Assembly: GCF_000411475.1 (NCBI RefSeq)
Contig: NZ_KE150465.1
Location: 141,686 to 205,685 of the forward strand
Direction of reading: 5' to 3'
Source of the DNA: Streptococcus sp. HPH0090
GTDB taxonomy: Bacteria; Bacillota; Bacilli; Lactobacillales; Streptococcaceae
Length of the DNA: 64,000 nt
Positions 16,392-25,600 of the stretch are shown here, one piece after another. The notes under the pieces are model-generated. The model saw only the letters and a program-made list of their open reading frames with translations. It searched no databases and had not been told where the DNA came from. A program made the position numbers and the translations under genes. Every line of letters starts with the position of its first letter. The first letter of the stretch is position 1.

Positions 16392-16450
16392 TGCAGGGGG
16401 CATCTAAACAACAGGAAAAAGCCTTGATTTACAAGGCTTTTTTGTTTTTC
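16392..16450 (+). repeat. att-like repeat copy D
   Basis: TGCAGGGGGCATCTAAACAA followed by the GCCTT/AAGGC terminator hairpin. One base differs in the tRNA-derived part (TGCAGG for TGTAGG). This is the most distal copy and the likely right-hand limit of the tRNA-Lys integration zone. Confidence 0.82.
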
Positions 16451-16495
16451 TAAAAGATTTTCTCTAGATATTTAGCAGAATCCCAAGATAGTTTC

Positions 16496-17155
16496 TCAAT
16501 GTTCCACTTCTTCCTTAAATCGTACTTTTCCTTGGCTGTATAATCTCATAATCTTCACAAAGCGAACTGGATTGTTTTGGTTATACAAAAGAAATACTGA
16601 AAAGAATAACAAGCCAGCAAACCACAAACCATAGCCTTCATCACCAATCGGTTGGCCAAATTTTAGAGGAAGAATCAAGAAATACAAAAAGTAATAGATA
16701 GACACTATATTTACTACAAAGCGGGCAAATCGATAAGGTAAAGCAGACAGTTGTCTAGGATCAAACTGGTTTTTTACAAACAAATTATGAGATGCTGCAA
16801 AGAAAAAGACTTTCTCTGTCGTTGGCTGGGCCTTTCGAACATTTTTATAAAGTGCTCGTTCAAGTATAGCAACCAACAAGGAAAACTGCATCAACCAAAA
16901 TAGAAGAATACAGGCTAGACTGAACCAGTTATAGACACCAATAAACTTGAGGGAAAAGAAGCCCGAAATTGCAGGTCCACCTACTAGTAAGAGAATTACC
17001 AATTCAGGAATAAAAGAATTCGTTTCACCAGCTTTTTCAGTATTGAGCAACTTACTCTTTGGAGCAGCTAAAGCCTCTCCTGTCTTTTGGTCATAATAAA
17101 CAGCCTGACCATTGCATTCGCCGATAAAGACACGACGGCGTCCGAGAAAAAACAT
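16496..17155 (-). CDS. multi-pass membrane protein, unknown
   Basis: 219 residues. A short soluble N terminus (FIGECNGQAVYYDQKTGEAL) is followed by five probable membrane helices and a basic/acidic C-terminal tail. The layout, a short strand-rich segment with YYD then about five helices, resembles the gene at 63134 of this window (QNKIVYYDLKEKRLYF). It is also reminiscent of the staphylococcal 'tandem five-TM' proteins; no homology is proved. ATG at 17155 follows AGAGGTC. It lies just outside att copy D. Function unknown. Confidence 0.7.
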   Translation of the reverse strand: MFFLGRRRVFIGECNGQAVYYDQKTGEALAAPKSKLLNTEKAGETNSFIPELVILLLVGGPAISGFFSLKFIGVYNWFSLACILLFWLMQFSLLVAILERALYKNVRKAQPTTEKVFFFAASHNLFVKNQFDPRQLSALPYRFARFVVNIVSIYYFLYFLILPLKFGQPIGDEGYGLWFAGLLFFSVFLLYNQNNPVRFVKIMRLYSQGKVRFKEEVEH

Positions 17156-17274
17156 ATTGACCTCTTTCTATTTATGAAAACAAGTCTTCAAATTTTGGAA
17201 TTTTATTATCCTAGTATACCATAAACCAACTTGCTAGGTCATAAGATAGCTAAGAGCCACATCTTGCTAAAAGG

Positions 17275-17304
17275 TTGACAGAACTTCGCTCCATAGGATA
17301 TGAT
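17275..17304 (+). promoter_or_regulatory. sigma-A promoter of the gene at 17394
   Basis: TTGACA (17275-17280), 18-base spacer, TATGAT (17299-17304); leader of about 85 bases. Confidence 0.75.
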
Positions 17305-17393
17305 GGGAATACCTAAAATTTTAACTCTGCATGATCTTTACGACTTCTACTGAAAAAGCGTTGGAGAGTTCAATTCTATATCTGGAGGTTTCT

Positions 17394-17927
17394 ATGAAAA
17401 TCTATTATTCAAAATTTGTCGGTGTCGGCTATCTAGTTTTTGCGGTAGGTATATTCTTTCAATTTTTCTTTTTTCTCGCGCATGGATTGATCGACTTTTC
17501 TCAGCTCAGTCTTCTCACTGTGGTACCAACCATCCTCTTTTTCACTGCTATCTATGCAACGATTGCAGGCATCAAAAGACTTTCTAGTCGCAGACTCTCC
17601 TTTGAATTCACCTTTGAAGGTATTTATGTCTATCCTGGGCTCTTCTTTTCCAAGGAAATTTTCATCCCAAAAGAAGAATTGTTGCGAGCATCTTATGTTG
17701 AAGTGGATGTCAGTGACCCTGACCATACCAACAGCAAAGCTTACTATTTAGATTTTGATCTGAGAGAGGTCACCCAGCTAGAAGATATTTCTAAGTCAAA
17801 TGTTATCATCAATACAAGTGCCCTGATATTGCGACTCGCTCTTAGCCTCTGTCGATTTAGAGAGGAAGAAAAAGCCGAGTTGGCAACCTATCTAAAAGAA
17901 AACTACGGCATTGATTTCTTATACTAG
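17394..17927 (+). CDS. two-helix membrane protein with cytoplasmic PH-like domain, unknown
   Basis: 177 residues. The ATG at 17394 follows GGAGG and is preferred to 17331, which is not preceded by a site. Two N-terminal membrane helices (residues 10-35 and 42-62) are followed by about 110 soluble residues with alternating strands (FEFTFEGIYVYPGLFF, KEIFIPKEELLRASY), suggestive of a bacterial PH-type fold seen in many small membrane or immunity-like proteins. No enzymatic motif. It has its own promoter and terminator. Function unknown. Confidence 0.7.
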   Translation: MKIYYSKFVGVGYLVFAVGIFFQFFFFLAHGLIDFSQLSLLTVVPTILFFTAIYATIAGIKRLSSRRLSFEFTFEGIYVYPGLFFSKEIFIPKEELLRASYVEVDVSDPDHTNSKAYYLDFDLREVTQLEDISKSNVIINTSALILRLALSLCRFREEEKAELATYLKENYGIDFLY

Positions 17928-17933
17928 CAAGTA

Positions 17934-17960
17934 AAAAAAGCCCTACATCAGGGCTTTTGT
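17934..17960 (+). terminator. terminator of the gene at 17394
   Basis: AAAAAAGCCCT-ACATC-AGGGCTTTTG, strong GC stem with A/T tracts. Confidence 0.85.
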
Positions 17961-18108
17961 GTTGTTAGCGATTTAGTACTTGCGCTTCAAAGTGGGCAGG
18001 TTTATCGTCCAACTTAAACGTCGTGTATAGTTGAATGATAAAAAATTTATGCTTTGAGAACATAGAAAAGCAAGGACATTTCTCCACCCTTACTTCTGAT
18101 TGATGTTC

Positions 18109-18672
18109 TTAGTTACGGTAAAACTGGTTATCTTTGTCGCTTACAGATTGACCGATAGACAAGACATCTTGACTGCCATCTGTACCTGTCACTTCGTTTT
18201 GGACACCAGCTGGGGTAAAGATCAGTCGTGCCCCTTGTCCACCACCGACAAGATGAATACCTGTTGAGTAGTAGCCGTCTTTTTCCTCTACTTGACCCAT
18301 CTCGTATTTAAAGGTTCCATTTGAACTTTGGATCGTTACAATTCCATCTGCTGTGACTGTTGCAGTTGTTCCCGCGTAGTTTTCCCAAGTCCCTACAAAT
18401 TTAGCGTAAGCCTCTTGTGATTTTTGCTTATCTTCCTTTTGTTCTGCTTGAGTGGTTGTAGCTTCTGTCGCACTATTTGTTTCTGACTTCTGCTCCTCTT
18501 TTTGGCCTGCTTCAGTTTTACTTGCGGACTCTGTAGTTACCTTGCTTGTTGTCACCTTTTGGTTTGAAGATGACGTATTCTTGTCAGTCTTTCCACCACA
18601 GGCAACCAAGGTCAAGGCAGCCAACAAGGTCAGGACTGATAGGCTCGTATAGCGCAATGTTTTGTTTTTCAT
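18109..18672 (-). CDS. predicted lipoprotein with Ser/Thr/Glu-rich linker (DUF6287-like C domain)
   Basis: 187 residues. Signal peptide MKNKTLRYTSLSVLTLL with lipobox LVAC at about residues 22-25, then roughly 65 residues rich in Thr, Ser, Glu and Lys (a wall-spanning spacer). A compact C-terminal domain of about 95 residues begins FVGTWENYAGTTATVTADG. GTW followed by repeated strands recalls streptococcal DUF6287 domains; this is tentative. ATG at 18672 follows AAAGGAG. Function unknown; outer face of the membrane. Confidence 0.75.
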   Translation of the reverse strand: MKNKTLRYTSLSVLTLLAALTLVACGGKTDKNTSSSNQKVTTSKVTTESASKTEAGQKEEQKSETNSATEATTTQAEQKEDKQKSQEAYAKFVGTWENYAGTTATVTADGIVTIQSSNGTFKYEMGQVEEKDGYYSTGIHLVGGGQGARLIFTPAGVQNEVTGTDGSQDVLSIGQSVSDKDNQFYRN

Positions 18673-18797
18673 AAAAATCTCCTTTGAAATAGACTCAGAT
18701 AAAAGTAGCTCGTCAGATTTTGCATATATTTGACGGCTGTATCGTAGTCTTCAGTGTATCATTTATTTGCTTTTAATTCAACAGCTATCATATATCG

Positions 18798-18834
18798 AAA
18801 AAAGGCTAATCCAAGTAGGAATTAGCCCTTTTAT
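18798..18834. terminator. hairpin terminator downstream of queA
   Basis: GGCTAATcC/GGAATTAGCC stem with AAAAAA on one side and CTTTTAT on the other. On the minus strand it is GGGCTAATTCC...GGATTAGCC then TTTTTT, right after queA. Confidence 0.8.
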
Positions 18835-18858
18835 TTCTAGTTTTGATTTGCTCGCTTT

Positions 18859-19896
18859 TTAGTAGATAAACATGGCATCGCCAAAACTAAAGAAACGGTA
18901 TTTTTCATCGATAGCATGCTGGTAGGCTTTGAGGACCAATTCACGGCCTGCAAAAGCTGAGACAAGCATGACCAAGGTAGACTTCGGCAAATGGAAATTA
19001 GTAGAAAAAGCATCCACAACCTTCCAGTCATAGCCTGGTTTGATAAAGATATTGGTCCAGCCAGAGTCTGCTTGGATTTGCCCATCAAACTTGCTTCCGA
19101 TAGTCTCTAGCGTACGGATAGAGGTAGTCCCCACAGCAATGACACGGCCACCATTTTCTTTGACCCGACGCAAGGTCGCTGCTGCTTCCTCAGACAATTG
19201 ATAAAACTCTGAGTGCATCTCATGCTCATCCAAATTATCTACTGAAACAGGTCTAAAGGTCCCAAGTCCAACGTGCAAGGTCAGGTAGACTAGATGAACG
19301 CCTTTTTGCTGGATTTCTTCTAGTAATTCTTTGGTAAAATGCAAACCTGCAGTTGGGGCAGCGGCTGATCCACTCTCCTTGGCATAGACTGTCTGGTAAC
19401 GTTCACGGTCATCCAATTTTTCGTGAATATAAGGAGGTAAAGGCATTTCTCCAAGACTTTCAAGTACTTCTAAGAAAATTCCTTCATACTCAAAACGGAC
19501 AATACGACCGCCATGGGTTAATTCCTCAGTCACGACTGCGCTAAGTCGACCATCACCAAAGATAACACGGGTGCCGACCTTGAGACGTTTAGCTGGTTTA
19601 GCCAAGACTTCCCACTCATCTCCAGCTGTATTTTTCAAAAGCAAGAGTTCAACATGGCCCCCTGTTTCTTCTTTTTGACCATGAAGTCGAGCTGGCAATA
19701 CACGGGTATCATTCATAACCAGGGCATCACCTGGCTCTAACATTTCGATAATGGAGTGAAAGTGGCGGTCTTGAAATTCACCTGTTTTGCGATTGACCAT
19801 CAAGAGTTTAGAGGCATCGCGCTTTTCCAAAGGAGTCTGAGCAATCAATTCCTCTGGTAAGTGAAAATCAAAATCATTGGTATTCATTGGTGTCAT
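18859..19896 (-). CDS. queA: S-adenosylmethionine:tRNA ribosyltransferase-isomerase QueA
   Basis: 345 residues from the ATG at 19896 (342 from the alternative ATG at 19887; the AAAGGA site is rather close to the first and rather far from the second, so the start is undecided). QueA transfers the ribosyl part of S-adenosylmethionine to 7-aminomethyl-deazaguanine in tRNA, making epoxyqueuosine. Conserved blocks are present: [45 protein letters not shown] and [21 protein letters not shown]. Functionally linked to tgt at 48979, which places the queuosine precursor in the same tRNAs. Confidence 0.95.
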   Translation of the reverse strand: MTPMNTNDFDFHLPEELIAQTPLEKRDASKLLMVNRKTGEFQDRHFHSIIEMLEPGDALVMNDTRVLPARLHGQKEETGGHVELLLLKNTAGDEWEVLAKPAKRLKVGTRVIFGDGRLSAVVTEELTHGGRIVRFEYEGIFLEVLESLGEMPLPPYIHEKLDDRERYQTVYAKESGSAAAPTAGLHFTKELLEEIQQKGVHLVYLTLHVGLGTFRPVSVDNLDEHEMHSEFYQLSEEAAATLRRVKENGGRVIAVGTTSIRTLETIGSKFDGQIQADSGWTNIFIKPGYDWKVVDAFSTNFHLPKSTLVMLVSAFAGRELVLKAYQHAIDEKYRFFSFGDAMFIY

Positions 19897-19925
19897 TTTT
19901 CCTTTTCTTTTCTAATAGAGTTGCA

Positions 19926-20834
19926 TTAGTTGTCAAAGCGAACTTCTTCAAGTAGGTACTCGATGAAGCGTTCACCCATCTTGGACAAACTTGTCTTTTC
20001 ATGCTGGATATAAACCAGCTCAATCGGATCATCAATATCAAGTGGAATCGAGACAATATTGTCTCCATTGAGGTTACTATTAAGGATACCAGTCGCGATG
20101 GTATAGCCATCCAAACCAATCAAGAGATTGAACAAGGTCGCACGGTCACTAACAACGATGGATTTCTTATGGTGTTCTTGTGACAAAATCTCCTCTGAGA
20201 AATAGAAAGAATTATGGGTACCTTGGTCATAGCTCAAGTATGGGAAGTCTTCCAGGTCGGATAACTGCACCTTATCTCTTTTAGCAAGAGGGTTGGACTT
20301 GCTGACAAAGATATGGGGTTGGGCTGTAAAGAGATGGTGGGCAACTAGATGGTTGTCATCTAACATCTTTGAAAGAACGTCCCGGTTATAGCTATTTAAA
20401 AAGAGAACTCCCACTTCACTTCGGAAGTTCTTGACATCATCGATAATCTCCCAAGTTCTCGTCTCACGCAAAAAAAGCTCGTACTTTTCCATATCGCTTT
20501 TCTTAAGCAAGGAAACAAAAGCATTGACCACAAAGGCATAGTGCTGCGAAGACACACTAAAAAGCTCGCGATGAGCGATTGGGTTCTTATAGCGTTCTTC
20601 TAGAAGTTGAGTTTGCTCGACAACCTGACGAGCATAGGATAAAAACTCCATCCCATCACGTGTGAGGGTGATTCCCTTAGGATTGCGGATAAAAATCTCA
20701 ATTCCCATCTCATTTTCTAGGTCACGAACGGCATTTGATAGACTCGGTTGTGTAATGAAAAGTTGCTTGGCAGCCTCATTCATGGAACCAGTCTCTACGA
20801 TTTTGATAATATAGTGTAATTGTTGAATTCTCAT
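19926..20834 (-). CDS. cpsY: LysR-family regulator, CpsY/MetR-like
   Basis: 302 residues. N-terminal winged helix-turn-helix (MRIQQLHYIIKIVETGSMNE, then AAKQLFITQPSLSNAVRDLE) and the C-terminal periplasmic-binding-like effector domain. The start at 20834 gives the canonical N terminus; the longer frame has no ribosome binding site. The sequence resembles streptococcal CpsY, a regulator tied to methionine and cysteine supply and to virulence in some species; that identity is from memory. Downstream of it by about 30 bases is queA on the same strand, possibly cotranscribed. Confidence 0.8.
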   Translation of the reverse strand: MRIQQLHYIIKIVETGSMNEAAKQLFITQPSLSNAVRDLENEMGIEIFIRNPKGITLTRDGMEFLSYARQVVEQTQLLEERYKNPIAHRELFSVSSQHYAFVVNAFVSLLKKSDMEKYELFLRETRTWEIIDDVKNFRSEVGVLFLNSYNRDVLSKMLDDNHLVAHHLFTAQPHIFVSKSNPLAKRDKVQLSDLEDFPYLSYDQGTHNSFYFSEEILSQEHHKKSIVVSDRATLFNLLIGLDGYTIATGILNSNLNGDNIVSIPLDIDDPIELVYIQHEKTSLSKMGERFIEYLLEEVRFDN

Positions 20835-20924
20835 GTTTTTATTGTACCATACTTGAGGCAATATAAAAAGGAACAGTCACTGAAAGCCAAGCTAGTCGCA
20901 TATCAGTCTTTTTTTGTAGCTCAT

Positions 20925-20958
20925 AAAAAAGAGGTTGGATGATTTCCAACCTCTTTAT
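20925..20958 (-). terminator. terminator downstream of glsB
   Basis: On the minus strand AAAGAGGTTGG and CCAACCTCTTTTTT pair around AAATCAT; strong terminator between glsB and the LysR gene. Confidence 0.85.
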
Positions 20959-20977
20959 CTGTTCTAGCAAGTTAAAC

Positions 20978-21208
20978 CTAGCTGTCTTTTCTCCAAAAGA
21001 TGGCTAATAAAATCATGGCTCCTAAAACTGATGGGATAATAGCCGTATCAGCTAAGATAGGGCCCCAAGTTCCAAAAAGCATTTGACCCAGGAAAGCACC
21101 AATCCAACCCAGGAACATTTTCCCGAAGCATCCCATCCGTTCTCCACGATTGGTGATAGCTCCTGCTAATAGTCCGATCAAAAGACCGACAAACATACTT
21201 CCAATCAT
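20978..21208 (-). CDS. GlsB/YeaQ/YmgE-family stress-response membrane protein
   Basis: 76 residues, three membrane helices, glycine-rich (MIGSMFVGLLIGLLAGAI, FLGWIGAFLGQMLFG, SVLGAMILLAIFW). The pattern is that of the transglycosylase-associated/GlsB family, small inner-membrane proteins often induced by stress or linked to Asp23-type proteins. ATG at 21208 follows AAGGAG. It is ten bases from pepS, likely the distal gene of the polC-side operon. Confidence 0.85.
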   Translation of the reverse strand: MIGSMFVGLLIGLLAGAITNRGERMGCFGKMFLGWIGAFLGQMLFGTWGPILADTAIIPSVLGAMILLAIFWRKDS

Positions 21209-21217
21209 ACTTTCTCC

Positions 21218-22459
21218 TTAAATTGCCCAATCTCCATTGCGGAAGAGTGGTACGCGTGTTCCATCCTCACGGATACCATCAATATCCATTTGGTTAGAAC
21301 CAATCATAAAGTCAACGTGAACATCTGAACGATTAAGACCTGCAGCTTCCAGCTCTTCTTCGCTCATCTCAGCTCCACCAACAACGCTCGTTGCGTAAGC
21401 TGCCCCGATAGCCAAGTGATTTGAAGCATTTTCGTCAAAAAGGGTGTTAAAGAAGGTAATCCCTGACTGAGAAATTGGACTTGGATCTGGTACCAAGGCA
21501 CATTCACCCAAGGCACGCGCACCAGCATTCTTAAAGACGAGGTCCTTCATTACTTGATCACCCTTTTCAGCTGTGATATCAACGATTTGACCATTTTCAA
21601 AGGTCACTTTGATACCTTCGATAATATTTCCATTGTAGCTAAGAGGTTTTGTAGAAGTTACATAACCATCTGCACGACGAAAGTCAGGAGCTGTAAAGAC
21701 TTCTTCTGTTGGCATATTTGGCAAGAATCCTTCACCTTGAGCGTTGATCGCTCCGGCAGATTCCCAAACGTGGTTCTTCGGCAATCCAAGTGTCAAATCT
21801 GTTCCAGGAGCAGTGTAGTGAAGAGCTGAGAATTGCTCCTTGTTAAGCATCTCTGCCTTGCTCTTGAGGATTGCTGCATGTTCTTCCCAAGCCTTAACTG
21901 GATCTTCTTCGTAGACACGGCAAGTCTTGAAGATTTGGTCCCAAAGGAGGTCCACCGCTTCTTCGTCGCTTGCAGCATTTGGAAAGACCTTCTTAGCCCA
22001 CTCTAGTCCAGCAGCAGCTGCTACAGTCCAGCTAACCTTGTTAGATTGAGTTGCGATACGCATTGGCTTCATGGCAATTCCCATAGCTTTGGCAGAAGCT
22101 GAAAGTTTTTCCGCATCCACTCCATTCAAGGCACCTGGGTCAGAAGAACGAACACCGAGACGACTTGCTTTGTTTTCAAGAAGGTAGTTCATCTCAGCAA
22201 TCTTGTATTCTGGCACATTGTCCAGACGCTCCATCGGCGCGTGAAGGAATTTTTCACGGTTTACAAAGTCATCTGCCCATTGAACGATAACTTCGTGCGC
22301 TCCAAGTGCATAGGCTTCTTTGACGATTAAGTGAGCCAACTCACGTTGCTCCACATCGATAGAGAGAGCCAAGGTATGACCAGGTTGCACGTTCACTCCA
22401 TTTGCCACCAAAAGCTTAGCGTATTTTTCTAGATTTTCTTTAAAATTTGGTAAAACCAT
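21218..22459 (-). CDS. pepS: aminopeptidase PepS (M29 family)
   Basis: 413 residues, the standard length for the M29 (thermophilic aminopeptidase T/AmpS) family: a cytoplasmic two-metal aminopeptidase that trims N-terminal residues from peptides. Recognised segments include VNVQPGHTLAL, MRIATQSNKVSW, NMPTEEVFTAPD, GARALGECALVPDPSPIS and NASNHLAIGAAYATSV, with the metal-ligand Glu and His residues in these blocks, ending HVDFMIGSNQMDIDGI. Order polC - small ORF - pepS is shared with pneumococcus as I recall it. Confidence 0.93.
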   Translation of the reverse strand: MVLPNFKENLEKYAKLLVANGVNVQPGHTLALSIDVEQRELAHLIVKEAYALGAHEVIVQWADDFVNREKFLHAPMERLDNVPEYKIAEMNYLLENKASRLGVRSSDPGALNGVDAEKLSASAKAMGIAMKPMRIATQSNKVSWTVAAAAGLEWAKKVFPNAASDEEAVDLLWDQIFKTCRVYEEDPVKAWEEHAAILKSKAEMLNKEQFSALHYTAPGTDLTLGLPKNHVWESAGAINAQGEGFLPNMPTEEVFTAPDFRRADGYVTSTKPLSYNGNIIEGIKVTFENGQIVDITAEKGDQVMKDLVFKNAGARALGECALVPDPSPISQSGITFFNTLFDENASNHLAIGAAYATSVVGGAEMSEEELEAAGLNRSDVHVDFMIGSNQMDIDGIREDGTRVPLFRNGDWAI

Positions 22460-22482
22460 TCTGTTTTCTCTTTTCTATTTGT

Positions 22483-22635
22483 TTATTTTTCTTTCAAAGC
22501 AGAAAATAATCCTGCTAAAGCAATAGCACCTGACAAGAGTGCTGTCGATAGAAGGATTGTCTGATCAGCAATCTCCAATTGATACTCAAACACCTTCTCA
22601 GCCGGCTTGTCTTCCGCAAAAATTCTTAGTTTCAT
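22483..22635 (-). CDS. 50-residue conserved-looking small protein between polC and pepS
   Basis: ATG at 22635 preceded by CGGAGGACATTTG, a strong site at good spacing; stop TAA at 22483. The product starts MKLRIFAEDKPAEKVFEYQL, then one hydrophobic helix (TALLSGAIALAGLFSAL) and ends KEK. It is a soluble N terminus with a single C-terminal membrane anchor or amphipathic helix. It begins 22 bases after the polC stop, so it is in the same transcript. I do not recognise the family; pneumococcal annotation has small genes at this place. Confidence 0.75.
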   Translation of the reverse strand: MKLRIFAEDKPAEKVFEYQLEIADQTILLSTALLSGAIALAGLFSALKEK

Positions 22636-22657
22636 CAAATGTCCTCCGTTCTACCTC

Positions 22658-25600
22658 TTAAAACAAATCATCAAACAAACTCAATTGGTTATCCTCTGGC
22701 ATATTGCCGAGAATTCCCATTTCATCCATCTTTTCAACCAAGGTTGAGGAGAGTCCTCCACGCTTGCGGAGTTCTGTTTTAGAGAGGAATTCTCCCTCTT
22801 GACGGGCACGAACCAGTTGCTTGGCAACGTTCTCTCCCAGTCCATCCATAGCAACAAACGGCGGGATGAGGGTGTCTCCATCGATGATGAATTCAGTTGC
22901 ATCACTGCGATAGAGGTCCAATTTCCCAAATTTGAAGCCACGTTCCCACATCTCGTTGACGATTTCAAGTGTTGTGTAGAGATCAACTTCTACGTTGGAA
23001 GCTTCATTGTTCTTACGCTTTTCAGCAATTTCTTGCATCTTGCGTTTAATAGCATCCAAGCCTGCCCCCATGGTCTTGATATCAAAGGCCTTAGCACGGA
23101 TTGAGAAGTAAGCACAGTAATAATAAATCGGATGGTGAACCTTGAAGTAGGCTACACGCAAGGCCATCATAACGTAGGCTGCCGCATGGGCTTTAGGGAA
23201 CATGTACTTGATTTTTCCACAAGATTCGATATACCACTCAGGTACATTGTTAGCCTTCATGGCTTCGATATAACCATTGCGCTCTTCTTCTGAGATTTTA
23301 AGCCACAATCCCTTACGCACTCGCTCCATGATGGTAAAGGCCATCTTAGGTTCTAAACCTGCATGCATGAGGTAAACCATGATGTCATCCCGACATCCGA
23401 TAACGGTTGATAGGTCCGCAATTCCAGTCTTAATCAAATCCTGGGCATTTCCCAACCACACATCGGTACCATGGGACAGACCAGACAGCTGAAGCAACTC
23501 CGCAAAAGTCGTCGGATGGGTTTCATCCACCATGCCGCGAACAAAGTTAGTTCCAAACTCTGGAATACCAAGCATACCAGTCGAGGTACCGATTTGCTCA
23601 GGCGTCACTCCTAGGATATCTGTACCTGAGAAAAGATCCATGACACCAGAATCATCCATCGGAATATCATTTGGATCAATGCCTGACAAGTCCTGCAGTT
23701 TCCGAATCATGGTCGGATCATCATGACCAAGGACATCGAGCTTGAGGACGTTCTCATCGATATCGTGGAAGTTAAAGTGAGTGGTTTGCCATTCAGCAGT
23801 GACATCATCTGCAGGATACTGCACAGGAGTAAAGTCATAGACATCCATATAATTAGGGATAACAACGATTCCCCCGGGGTGCTGACCGGTCGTCCGTTTA
23901 ACACCAGCAGCTCCTTGGGCTAGGCGCTCAACTTCGGCTTCTCGGTAGAATTTGCCATAATCACGCTCGTAACCCTTGACAAATCCATAGGCTGTTTTAG
24001 CAGCCACCGTACCAACCGTTCCTGCACGGAAGGCATACTCTTCCCCAAAGATATCACGCACATCCAAGTGGGCGCTCGGTTGGTCTTCACCTGAGAAGTT
24101 CAAATCGATATCGGGTACCTTGTCTCCATCAAAACCAAGGAAGGTCTCGAAAGGAATATCCTGTCCATTCTTGCTGAGTTTGTGACCACAGTTTGGACAG
24201 TCTTTATTTGGCATATCAAATCCTGAACCGTAGGAACCATCTGTGATAAACTCACTGTACTGACACTGACCACAGACATAATGAGGAGAGAGAGGATTAA
24301 CCTCAGTGATCCCAATCATGGTCGCAACAAAACTGGATCCAACAGACCCACGAGAACCAACCAAGTAACCCCGTTCGTTGGAACGGTGCACTAGCATCTG
24401 TGAAGCCAGATAAATCACGGCGAATCCATTCCCCAAGATAGAGGTCAATTCCTTTTCAATCCGCAAATCAACGATATCTGGGAGTGGATTTCCATAGATT
24501 TCGAAGGCTTTTTTATAGGTTAATTCAGCAACTGTTTCTTCGGCTTTGTCAATGAAAGGTGTGTACAAGTCGCCTTTAACGACCTCGACAGGCTCAAAGA
24601 TTTCTGCCAAGGCATTGGTATTTTCAACAACAATCTTACGAGCCAAGTCTTCCCCTAGAAAGGCAAATTCATCCAACATTTCATTGGTTGTTCTAAAGTG
24701 TGCCTTTGGTAGCGGAGCAGGCTGGGCAGCTTCTCCATGGCCGATCGTTCGGTTAATCATAGCTCCCTGACCTAGACTGCGGACGATGATTTCACGATAA
24801 ATTTCATCCTCGGGTTCGAGATAGTGGACATTTCCTGTCGCAAGAACGGGCTTGCCGAGACGATCTCCAACCTCTATCAAACTCTTGATAATGGTGTGGA
24901 GTTCTTCCATGTCCTTGACCTGCTCTTTGGCAATCAGAGGAGCATAGATAGCCGGAGGCATGACCTCGATAAAATCATAGTATTTAGCTACTTCGACTGC
25001 CGCATCTACACCTTGTGATACGACTGCATCAAAGACTTCCCCTTCCGTACAGGCTGAACCTAAGATCAAACCTTCTCGATGGGCATCTAGCACCGTACGT
25101 GGAATCCGTGGAACTCCTTCAAAATACTGGGTATTTGAGAGAGAAACCAGCTTAAAGATATTTTTCAAGCCCACCTGATTTTTCACATAGATGGTCGCAT
25201 GCTTGACTCGAGCTTTTTTATAGGAATCTGGACTGATTAAATCAAGGTTTAATCGTGCCAAATCTGTCACACCGTGTTTTTCTGCCACTTCCTTGATAAA
25301 GATAAAGAGCAGACGGCCAGTTGCTTCCGCATCGTAGTTGGCCATGTGGTGGTGTTCTAGAGCTACACCAAAACGTTTAGTCAATGGTCCCAAACCATGG
25401 CGTTTGTACTCAGGATAGAGATTTCTAGCGAACTCTAGCGTATCGATGACAGGTTGAGTAATTTTTGGAAGACCGTGACGCTCATAGTTGGCATTCATAA
25501 AACCAACGTCAAAGCTTGCATTATGGGCTACAAGAACTGTATCTTTACAGAATTCTTGGAATTCTTTCAGAACTTGAACCAAGGGTTTAGCATTTTTTAC

